Under the pieces are notes generated by a model. It was not told where the DNA came from, searched no databases, and worked only from the letters and a program-made list of their open reading frames with translations. From Deltaproteobacteria bacterium (lineage in GTDB: Bacteria; Myxococcota_A; Polyangia; Haliangiales; Haliangiaceae): a stretch of DNA of 6,281 nucleotides. Made by a program: the position numbers and the translations under genes. The DNA is taken from positions 1 through 6,281 of the forward strand of contig JACCYD010001458.1 in NCBI GenBank assembly GCA_013696695.1, in the 5' to 3' direction. Shown here one piece after another: positions 1-5,292 of the stretch (its first letter is position 1; the number at the start of each line of letters is the position of its first letter).

Positions 1-165
1 GCGAAACAGTCCGTAGATCGTCCGGTAGACGTCTCGCCGACGCGGATCGGGCTCGAGCCGCGCCGCGACCTGGACCAGCGCCTCCTGAGCCGCCGCAAGC
101 GACGGGAACGCTTTCAGTGCGATCCAGGCCGCGATGGCGGCGCCCGCCAGCCGCAGCCGCACCGG
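1..165 (-). pseudogene. C-terminal fragment of an FGGY-family carbohydrate kinase
   Basis: Read leftward, this frame is open and gives a stretch starting LAGAAIAAWIALKAFPSL and ending EPDPRRRDVYRTIYGLFR. This resembles the end of FGGY sugar kinases (xylulokinase/ribulokinase type): the Gly-Ala-Ala helix of the ATP-binding domain, then 'FPSLxxAxxALVxV', then the 'EPDP...VYxxIYxLFR' tail. These enzymes phosphorylate pentoses or polyols with ATP. The stop codon lies beyond the left edge. Upstream in the same frame (beyond about 165) the FGGY resemblance stops, and the opposite strand carries a different gene end, so the N-terminal two domains seem to be missing. It may be a decayed gene, a rearrangement breakpoint or an assembly join. 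Identification is by pattern recognition from about 50 residues, so the exact sugar is unknown. Confidence 0.5.
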
Positions 166-493
166 GTGGCTCGGGGCGATGGTGCAAGATCGTCCGGCAT
201 CGCGGTCGGCCGTGGTCGGCCACGCCGCACAGCTGGTGCGCGCGGGGGCGAGCCTGCTGTGGGTGATGACCACCACCAGCGATGGCAACGCGCGGCTGCC
301 TGCCGCACCGCTCGCGGATCGGTTGCGCAACGAGCTTCGCGTGCCCACCTGCATCGACGGTGGCAGCGCCCTGCTGCCGGATCTCGACGCCGCGATCGCC
401 GCGGGTCGCGCGGATCTCGTGATCGTCGATCGGCTGCCGTCGGGAACCCGCCCGCGCCGGCCCACCCACGCCGACGGACTGTTGAGACGATGA
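134..493 (+). pseudogene. C-terminal fragment of an NADH:flavin oxidoreductase / old yellow enzyme-type TIM barrel
   Basis: The frame gives 'AAQLVRAGASLLWV', then a TTTSDG loop, 'LADRLRNELRVPT' and 'DAAIAAGRADLVIVDRLP'. This is the order at the end of old-yellow-enzyme-type barrels, including the OYE half of salicylyl/anthraniloyl-CoA monooxygenases: a barrel strand with (A)GxxLL, the ADRIRNE-type helix, a strand ending in Pro-Thr, and the AAGRADLV phosphate/FMN-binding helix. Only about 100 residues are present, against roughly 350 or more for a full barrel. An in-frame TGA at 86-88 closes the frame upstream. ATGs at 134 and 179 are the only plausible starts; 179 fits better because the part before it is antisense to the kinase fragment. 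The usual 'VG(N/G)I' strand is replaced by 'IDGGSAL'. The TGA at 491-493 overlaps the next gene's ATG, suggesting a former operon. As a fragment it would not fold into an active enzyme. Confidence 0.55.
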
Positions 494-1698
494 CGATGCG
501 CACCCGCCGATATCAGGTCCGCAAGGACACCCTCGCAGTCGTCGATCGCGGCCACCCGTGGATCTTTCGCGAGCAGCTGAGCAGCGCGGCGGGCGTGTTC
601 GCCGACGGTGACTGGCTGAAGCTCGTCGATGGCACGAACAAGGTGATCGCGCACGGCATCTACGAGGCCTCCGGTGCGATCGCGATCCGCATCATGCGCC
701 GCGGTCCGCAACCGGTCGATGCCGTGTTCATCAAGGCGCAGCTCGCCGCGGCGATCGCCAAGCGCACCGCGCTGGCCTCCACCACCGACGGCATCCGCCT
801 CGTCAACGGCGAGTCCGACGGCATCCCAGCAGTCGTCATCGATCGATTCGGCGACGACCTCGTGATCGCGAGCTACTCGGCCGGTGCCGACGCGATCGCG
901 CGCTACGCCGGTCGCGTGCTCGGCGCGACCGCGGGCGACATCGTCGGGCCCGCGCGCTCGATCACGCTGCGCCCGGCGAGGCGCCGGCAGCGCGGAGTCG
1001 CCAGCGAGCTGCCGCAGCGCCGCGTGTTGCGCGGAACGCCCTCCGAGATCGCGCGCTTCGTCGAGGACGGCGCCAATTACGCCGTCGATCTCGCCGAGGG
1101 TCACAAGACGGGCGCGTATCTCGACCTTCGCGGGCTGCGGCGCGGCCTCGGGTCGTGGACGGATGGAACGGTTGCGGTCAACCCGCTCCGCGATGCTCGA
1201 GTGCTCAATCTGTTCGCGTACACCGGCATGCTCGCGCGTGCCGCGGAGCACGCCGGAGCGCAGTCGATCACGTCCGTCGACGCGTCGGAGCGCGCCCTCG
1301 CGTTCGCCGCCGAGTATCACGTCGACGATCGCGAACGTCATCAGTTCGTCACCGCCGACGTCTTCGAGTGGTTGCCGGCGCTCTCCGAGTCCGAGCAGTT
1401 CGATCTCGTGATCGTCGATCCGCCGTCGATGACCAGCAACAAGACGCAGGTCCCGGGCGCGCTCAACGCGTATCGCAAGCTGTACAAGGCGGCTGCGCGA
1501 CACGTTCGCCCGAGCGGCGCGATCGTCGCCGCCTGCTGCACGTCGCGCATCGAGCGCGCCGAGTTTCATCACGCGGTCAGCGAGGCCCTCGGCCACCGCT
1601 TCAAGAAGACGCGCGAGCTGACACCGGAGGTCGATCATCCGGTCGGCTTCCCGCAGGCCGATTACCTGAAGATCGCGTGGTGGCGGCGAACCGTGTGA
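490..1698 (+). CDS. rlmI: RlmI-family 23S rRNA (cytosine-C5) methyltransferase
   Basis: This 402-residue protein is close to the length of E. coli RlmI, which uses S-adenosylmethionine to make m5C1962 in 23S rRNA. Domains in order: an N-terminal PUA RNA-binding domain (about 5-75) with the GHPWIF signature at 21-26; the RFM-like region with 'VNGESDGIPAVVIDRFGD' at 105-122; 'GHKTGAYLDLR' at 204-214; then a Rossmann methyltransferase with motif I 'VLNLFAYTGML' (238-248), acidic Asp264 in 'SVDAS', and the motif IV triad Asp310-Pro-Pro. The nucleophile of the family lies in an S-C-S motif; here the aligned segment reads A-C-C-T, so Cys350 is the expected catalytic residue and Cys349 replaces Ser. 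The ATG at 490 overlaps the upstream TGA (ATGA); a second ATG at 496 is also possible. An in-frame extension back to 166 is rejected because its composition is not protein-like. The exact target base is inferred from family membership. Confidence 0.88.
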   Translation: MTMRTRRYQVRKDTLAVVDRGHPWIFREQLSSAAGVFADGDWLKLVDGTNKVIAHGIYEASGAIAIRIMRRGPQPVDAVFIKAQLAAAIAKRTALASTTDGIRLVNGESDGIPAVVIDRFGDDLVIASYSAGADAIARYAGRVLGATAGDIVGPARSITLRPARRRQRGVASELPQRRVLRGTPSEIARFVEDGANYAVDLAEGHKTGAYLDLRGLRRGLGSWTDGTVAVNPLRDARVLNLFAYTGMLARAAEHAGAQSITSVDASERALAFAAEYHVDDRERHQFVTADVFEWLPALSESEQFDLVIVDPPSMTSNKTQVPGALNAYRKLYKAAARHVRPSGAIVAACCTSRIERAEFHHAVSEALGHRFKKTRELTPEVDHPVGFPQADYLKIAWWRRTV

Positions 1699-1743
1699 TC
1701 GCCGGAGCGGTCGATTGTCGCGTCGCTTCGACGCAGCTCCGAT

Positions 1744-1773
1744 CGTCGCACGCAGTCGCATGGCGTCGCATGC
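1744..1773. repeat. Three imperfect 10-bp tandem repeats (core GTCGCAYG)
   Basis: Three consecutive 10-bp units, 1744-1753, 1754-1763 and 1764-1773, share the core GTCGCA followed by C/T and G. They sit in the 105-bp spacer between the convergent methyltransferase and TPR genes. The 10-bp period places each copy on the same face of the helix, which suits a binding site, but short GTCGC words are common in this GC-rich DNA and chance is possible. Nothing else gene-like is present between 1699 and 1803. A small 6-bp hairpin (GCGTCG/CGACGC, 1720-1734, CTT loop) lies just upstream. Confidence 0.4.
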
Positions 1774-1795
1774 CGGGCTGACTCGGGCGTGGTGG

Positions 1796-1820
1796 GCGCC
1801 GGCTCAGCGCGCGCTGGCGC
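1796..1820. terminator. GC-rich hairpin between convergent genes, candidate transcription end
   Basis: Arms 1796-1803 (GCGCCGGC) and 1813-1820 (GCTGGCGC) form an 8-bp stem with one G-T wobble and a 9-base loop. The structure spans the stop codon of the TPR gene, about 100 bases past the methyltransferase stop. There is no T tract on either strand, so it is not a classical intrinsic terminator. It could mark or protect 3' ends of both convergent transcripts. Confidence 0.3.
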
Positions 1821-2307
1821 TGCTCGCAGCCAGCCGACGGTAGTCCGCGAGATGGCGAATCGCCCGGCGAAGCATCAGCTCGTCGTGCGAGCTGCGACCG
1901 AGCTGTTCGTACAGCCGCGCGACGTTGAAGTGCGCGTCGACCAGCGCGGGATCGAGCGCGAGCGCTTGCTGGTACGACTCGATCGCGTCATCGATGCGAC
2001 CTCGATCCTCGACGACAACCCCGAGGTTGAACCAGTACAGCGCGACCTCACGATCGCACGTCAGCGCGAGCCGGTAATGCGACTCGGCCAGCTTGAGCTC
2101 GCCCTTGTCGTGCAACAGCCGACCGAGGTTATTGTGCGCATCGGCCAGGTCGGCCCGGCCGAGCAGCGCCCGGCGATAGGCTGCGATCGCCTGGTCCGGC
2201 GCGGTGTCCTCCAGCGCCAGCCCGCGCTCGTACCAGTCATGGGCCGTCCGCGCGCGCAGCAGGCCGCGGCGGGGTCCGATCGAAGTCGTGGAGAGCAGAT
2301 CGCCCAT
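1804..2307 (-). CDS. Small tetratricopeptide-repeat protein
   Basis: The 167-residue product is almost entirely TPR. There are four 34-residue repeats, at about 22-55, 56-89, 90-123 and 124-157, with typical phrases such as 'AIAAYRRAL', 'DAHNNLGRLLHDKGELKLAESHYRLAL', shortened here to its central 'NNLGRLLHDKGEL', and 'DAIESYQQALALDP'. TPR arrays bind peptides and mediate protein-protein contact. There is no signal peptide or membrane segment, so it is probably cytoplasmic. The 'WYERGLALE' opening of the first repeat resembles the linker of myxobacterial proteins that carry a MerR-like HTH before the TPRs, but here only about 20 residues precede the repeats and no HTH is present. The ATG at 2307 is preceded by a poor Shine-Dalgarno sequence. 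It is divergent from the FHA activator gene with 68 bp between starts, so the two probably share a control region. The partner is unknown; an adaptor role for the activator is inference. Confidence 0.85.
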   Translation of the reverse strand: MGDLLSTTSIGPRRGLLRARTAHDWYERGLALEDTAPDQAIAAYRRALLGRADLADAHNNLGRLLHDKGELKLAESHYRLALTCDREVALYWFNLGVVVEDRGRIDDAIESYQQALALDPALVDAHFNVARLYEQLGRSSHDELMLRRAIRHLADYRRLAASSASAR

Positions 2308-2375
2308 CCACGGAAGGCTATGCGAGTGGTCTGACAGTGACCGCCGTCTGCTGTGACGGCCGGCTGTGATGTAAG
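2308..2375. promoter_or_regulatory. Divergent control region between the TPR and sigma54-activator genes
   Basis: This 68-bp spacer must hold the promoters or leaders of both divergent genes. It contains an inverted repeat GCCGTC (2343-2348) / GACGGC (2355-2360) with a 6-base spacer, and the hexamer CTGTGA occurs twice, at 2351 and 2364. No good -35/-10 pair and no GG-N10-GC sigma54 site was found. The activator ATG at 2376 has only a weak ribosome site (GTAAG immediately before it). The repeats could be an operator, possibly for self-control, but this is inference. Confidence 0.4.
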
Positions 2376-3770
2376 ATGCGTTCCGTGGGCGATGCGCAGG
2401 GCACTACCCTTAGCTTCCACGAGGATGGCAAGTCGGGGCGGGTCGGTCCGCGTCCCGAGCCCGTGCTCGTGCTGGTACTCGAGTGCGGTCGACCGCGAGC
2501 GGGTTCCGTTCGGTACCGGCTCTCCGAGCTGACGGGGGTCTCGCTCGGCCGTGGCGCGGATCGTCGTGCAGAGCGTGCCGGAACCGAGCTGACCGTCCGA
2601 GTTCCGGACAAGTGGATGTCGTCGCGCCACGCGCGCATCGAGCCGAGCTTTGGTCGCTGGGTGTTGACCGACACCGAGTCGAAGAATGGCTCGATCGTCG
2701 ATGGCCACACCACCAAACGCGCGGTGCTCACTGACGGCTCGCTGATCGAGCTCGGCCACACGTTGTTCCTGTTCTTCGAGCGCCTGCCGATCGAGGCCGA
2801 AGCGCCAGGCCTGCTCGAGCTGACGCCGGTCGAGGGCCCGCCCGGCTTCACCACGCTGATGCCGTTCTGGAACACCGAGATTCTCCGGCTGCGGCAGATC
2901 GCTTCGTCAGAGATTCCGATGCTTATCGAGGGCGAGTCGGGTACCGGCAAGGAAGTGATCGCGCGCGCGATTCACGGCCAGTCGGGCCGCCGCGGCGCGT
3001 TCGTGCCGGTCAACTGCGGCGCGCTCCCCGACAACCTCGTCGAGAGCGAGCTGTTCGGTTACAAGAAGGGCGCGTTCTCCGGCGCGCAGTCCGATCATCC
3101 CGGCCTCGTGCGCTCCGCCGATGCCGGCACGCTGTTCCTCGACGAGATCGGCGACCTGCCGGCGAACTCGCAGGCCGCGCTGCTCCGCATCCTCCAGGAA
3201 AAGGAAGTGATGCCGGTCGGCGGCACGCGCGCGGTGCCGATCGATCTGCGCGTCGTCGCGGCTACCCACCGCGATCTCGACGACATGGTCGCGGATGGCT
3301 CGTTCCGCCACGACCTGTTCGCCCGCCTCGCCGGCTTCCGCGTCACCGTGCCGACGCTCAACGAGCGCCGCTCCGACCTCGGCATCTTGATCGGTGCGCT
3401 CCACGCGCGACTGTTCCTCGGCGATCATCCCGGGTTCGACATCGACGCCGCGCGCCTGCTGCTCCGCTATCCGTGGCCGCTCAACGTCCGCGAGCTCGAG
3501 CAGGCGATGGCCACCGCGCAGGTGCTCGCCGGTGCCGAGCTGGTTCGCGCCGAGCACCTCCCCGACTCCGTTCGCACGGGCCGGCCACCCGGGGCGCCAC
3601 GGCCAGTTGTCCTCAGTGAAACCGACCAGAAGGTCCGCGACCAGGTCGTGGCTTCGTTGCGCGAGCATCAGGGCAACGTCTCGGCTGTCGCACGCGCGCT
3701 CGACAAGGATCGGAAACAGATCCAGCGCTGGATCAAACGGTTCGGTCTCGATCCCGGCAGCTATCGCTAG
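2376..3770 (+). CDS. Sigma54-dependent transcriptional activator with N-terminal FHA domain
   Basis: This 464-residue bacterial enhancer-binding protein drives open-complex formation by sigma54 RNA polymerase using ATP hydrolysis. Residues about 45-135 form an FHA phosphothreonine-binding domain, with Gly58-Arg59, the SSRH core (82-85) and Asn104-Gly105 as binding-loop residues. The AAA+ domain (about 155-375) has Walker A GESGTGKE (186-193), the sigma54-contact loop GAFSGA (232-237; the common form is GAFTGA), Walker B 'GTLFLDEIGD' (251-260), arginine fingers Arg311 and Arg317 in 'FRHDLFARL', and a sensor II region 'YPWPLNVRELEQ' where PGN is usual. The C-terminus (about 415-460) is a Fis-type HTH, 'GNVSAVARAL...IQRWIKRFGLDP'. 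There is no receiver domain, so input is probably phosphopeptide binding by the FHA domain, downstream of a Ser/Thr kinase. The ATG at 2376 is the first in frame; a GTG at 2385 is an alternative. The target promoters are unknown. Confidence 0.93.
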   Translation: MRSVGDAQGTTLSFHEDGKSGRVGPRPEPVLVLVLECGRPRAGSVRYRLSELTGVSLGRGADRRAERAGTELTVRVPDKWMSSRHARIEPSFGRWVLTDTESKNGSIVDGHTTKRAVLTDGSLIELGHTLFLFFERLPIEAEAPGLLELTPVEGPPGFTTLMPFWNTEILRLRQIASSEIPMLIEGESGTGKEVIARAIHGQSGRRGAFVPVNCGALPDNLVESELFGYKKGAFSGAQSDHPGLVRSADAGTLFLDEIGDLPANSQAALLRILQEKEVMPVGGTRAVPIDLRVVAATHRDLDDMVADGSFRHDLFARLAGFRVTVPTLNERRSDLGILIGALHARLFLGDHPGFDIDAARLLLRYPWPLNVRELEQAMATAQVLAGAELVRAEHLPDSVRTGRPPGAPRPVVLSETDQKVRDQVVASLREHQGNVSAVARALDKDRKQIQRWIKRFGLDPGSYR

Positions 3771-3784
3771 CGCGCGTGTCTCGA

Positions 3785-3812
3785 GACCGTTCGCTGCACG
3801 GCGAACGCGGTC
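3785..3812 (+). terminator. Hairpin after the sigma54-activator gene
   Basis: GTTCGC (3789-3794) pairs with GCGAAC (3801-3806) around a 6-base loop. The stem is extended by GACC (3785-3788) pairing with GGTC (3809-3812) across a 2-base bulge. It begins 15 bases past the activator stop codon. No U-run follows, so it may act in a factor-dependent end or as 3'-end protection rather than as an intrinsic terminator. Confidence 0.4.
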
Positions 3813-3868
3813 GACGATCCGACTACCCGAGCCCTACCCCGCGCCGACGGTGGACAACGATTTCTGAT

Positions 3869-3932
3869 CGACGCATGCGTCGTCGCAGCGACGCGCAATG
3901 CGACGTCGCGAACGTGTACGAACGCGATCGCG
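3869..3932. repeat. Cluster of perfect short palindromes in the spacer
   Basis: Four self-complementary elements occur within 64 bases: CGACGCATGCGTCG (3869-3882, 14 bp), CGTCGCAGCGACG (3881-3893, two 6-base arms around one base), GCGACGTCGC (3900-3909) and CGCGATCGCG (3923-3932). The first three share CGACG/CGTCG words, so they look like variants of one theme. They could be operator sites or a foldable RNA/DNA structure. The high GC content raises the chance rate of such palindromes. Confidence 0.5.
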
Positions 3933-4130
3933 CGTGTGCATTGTTGGTCGGTTACGAGCGCGCTCGCCGTGCACGCATCTTGCTCCGTGGCTGGTTCTCC
4001 TCGCGGTCGGCTGCCCGAGCCTCCCAACGCACAACTTTGGCAGCCGGCCGTGAGGTGACTTTTTGCTGGAGCTCGACGAGCGCGCGCGGTCAAAGACCCG
4101 TTCGCTTCGTGGCGGTGGTGGTCGACGAGG

Positions 4131-5117
4131 TCAGTTGCCAGTCGTTCGTCGCGCGAGCCCGAACAGCTGCCGCTCGGTCCACGCCGACCACTTGCCCGGC
4201 GCGCGGCCATCGAGGCGTCGTTGCGCTTCGTCGCACGCCGGGATCGTGACCGCCGCACGCGGGATCCGGCGATACACCGCAGCGAACGCGGCCAGCGCAG
4301 CGCGGGTCCGGCGCGGTGCACCACGTAGCCCGAACTCTGCCGCGAGGCGCGGCGGCAACAGCGCGTACGTCACCAGCTCGGCCGTTCGACCGAGCATCGG
4401 CTGCGATCCCCGACGGCCATGGATGGCTGGCGAGTGACGGCCAACATGGATGGCCGGCGAGTGACGGCCAATTAAAAAGCCCGCCATCTCGTACGCGCAC
4501 GGCACCACTGCGAGGCAGCCCCCCTCGATCATCGAATCGACATACGCGACGTGCTCCGACCAGCTCGCGGGAAGCTCCGTGGCCGGGATCCCGAACAGCG
4601 CACCGAACCGGTGCAGCTCGATCATGTACGCGTCCTTGATCGAGATCGGCAGCGGCCCATCGATCAGCTCGCGCACCGCGATCGTGGTGTCGACCAGCGT
4701 GGTGTGGACCCAGCGCAACGATTCGATCTGGTTCGCGTGATACGGCGTCCCCGCGGGCCACGATCCGGCAGCCGCCGGCAACGTGCCGTGGACGCGCGTG
4801 TGGATCGCGTGCACGCGTCGCGCGGCGGCGAACGCGGCGTCGAGATCTCCGAACACCATCGCGAACACGTTGCGGAACGTGCGCTGAAACCGCCCGACCA
4901 CATCGGCGCGTGTGCGCGAGTGATCGTCGACGGCATGCGCCACGTGTGGGTGAGCGAGCTGGAGCAAGGCGGCCCGACCACCACCGAGGAACAGCGCGAG
5001 ATCGGCACCGATGTGCCATGCGATCGAGCGCGGACCGAGGATGCCTGCGCGTGGATCCGCCACGGTCTCGCGAAGCCGCGAGAGCGACGCTTCCAGATCC
5101 TCCTGTGTGACGCTCAC
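4131..5117 (-). CDS. MpaB/DUF2236-family putative oxygenase
   Basis: The 328-residue product matches the family named for the fungal oxygenase MpaB and related to rubber oxygenase Lcp (formerly DUF2236). Visible landmarks: 'DPRAGILGPRSIAWHI' (21-36), 'LLQLAHPHVAHAVDDHS' (51-67), 'GRFQRTFRNVFAMVFG' (75-90), 'RVHAIHTRVHG' (101-111), and 'LRWVHTTLVDT' (134-144). In Lcp an Arg, a Thr and a heme-ligating His lie in the equivalent region; Arg76, Thr80 and His106 are the likely counterparts, though I could not align them. The substrate is unknown. No ATG lies in frame near the N-terminus: the nearest is Met87, and the longer frame runs antisense into the kinase gene. The GTG at 5117 is therefore chosen, giving VSVTQEDLEASLSRL, a fitting start for the family; TTG at 5153 and GTG at 5195 are alternatives. 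There is no signal peptide. Residues about 217-236 hold a duplicated nonapeptide (see the 27-bp repeat). Divergent from the kinase gene. Confidence 0.85.
   Translation of the reverse strand: MSVTQEDLEASLSRLRETVADPRAGILGPRSIAWHIGADLALFLGGGRAALLQLAHPHVAHAVDDHSRTRADVVGRFQRTFRNVFAMVFGDLDAAFAAARRVHAIHTRVHGTLPAAAGSWPAGTPYHANQIESLRWVHTTLVDTTIAVRELIDGPLPISIKDAYMIELHRFGALFGIPATELPASWSEHVAYVDSMIEGGCLAVVPCAYEMAGFLIGRHSPAIHVGRHSPAIHGRRGSQPMLGRTAELVTYALLPPRLAAEFGLRGAPRRTRAALAAFAAVYRRIPRAAVTIPACDEAQRRLDGRAPGKWSAWTERQLFGLARRTTGN
4418..4471 (-). repeat. 27-bp in-frame tandem duplication within the MpaB-like gene
   Basis: Units 4418-4444 and 4445-4471 are 27 bp each and differ at one position (T4427 versus C4454). 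A further partial copy, GACGGC then CATGG with three bases missing, overlaps the left end at about 4412-4420. On the coding strand the units encode GRHSPAIHV then GRHSPAIHG, so the frame is kept. The nearly identical copies point to a recent duplication. Immediately before them on the coding strand is an A/T-rich run (TTTTTAATT) giving TTT, TTA and ATT codons, unusual in this GC-rich DNA. The segment falls between helices, at a place where I would expect the family to be shorter. Confidence 0.9.
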
Positions 5118-5292
5118 CTCACTGGTCTTTGCGCGCTCTGGATCCCACGTCAAGCCGTGGGGGCGTCTCAGCCCGCGGCCGTGCGCGGCGGTCACATCGC
5201 GCCGCCGAGCTACGGAAATATCGAGCGAAGTCCGCGCAGAAGATGCACTTCGCGCAGGCACGTAGGCTGCACTACGCCAACCCGTGCAGACG
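5118..5292. promoter_or_regulatory. Divergent control region between the MpaB-like and kinase genes
   Basis: This 175-bp spacer separates two divergent starts. It holds an inverted repeat CCCACG (5144-5149) / CGTGGG (5156-5161) with a 6-base centre, close upstream of the GTG of the MpaB-like gene. It also has the only A/T-rich patch of the spacer, GGAAATAT at 5214-5221, a weak candidate -10 on either strand. A near-perfect direct repeat, TGCACTTCGC (5244-5253) and TGCACTACGC (5268-5277), has a 24-bp period and lies just before the kinase start. No convincing -35 partner or sigma54 site was found. The sites are candidates only. Confidence 0.4.

Larger units (their letters stand above)
3771..4130. 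other. 360-bp noncoding spacer
   Basis: No reading frame here gives protein-like sequence: the open frames on both strands are Arg/Ser/Ala-rich shadows without recognisable motifs. The spacer separates the 3' ends of the sigma54 activator (+) and the MpaB-like gene (-). It contains a hairpin just after the activator stop, several perfect palindromes at 3869-3932, and a T5 run at 4060-4064. It is less GC-rich in its centre than the flanking genes. An undetected small RNA is possible but not supported by a clear promoter. Confidence 0.55.

Noticed and set aside
166..489. In-frame extension of the methyltransferase gene upstream to an ATG at 166
   Set aside because: The extra 108 residues are Arg/Ala/Gly-rich without family similarity and overlap the OYE-like frame, which is protein-like. 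The PUA domain begins right after the ATG at 490.
1789..2334. Plus-strand open frame of 181 codons opposite the TPR gene
   Set aside because: The minus strand shows four clear TPR repeats; the plus frame is their antisense shadow with no motif of its own.
2907..3668. Minus-strand 253-codon frame opposite the AAA+ domain
   Set aside because: All conserved enhancer-binding-protein motifs are on the plus strand; this frame has only antisense composition.
4038..4068. Sigma54-type promoter at TGGCA (4038-4042) or TTTTTGCT (4060-4067)
   Set aside because: The first has TG where GC is needed at -12. The second has only nine bases between GG and GC instead of ten, and neither faces a downstream plus-strand gene.
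3776..4249. Possible small gene in the spacer after the sigma54 activator
   Set aside because: The 157-codon frame is Arg/Ser-rich, lacks a ribosome site and conserved motifs, and overlaps the 3' part of the MpaB-like gene.
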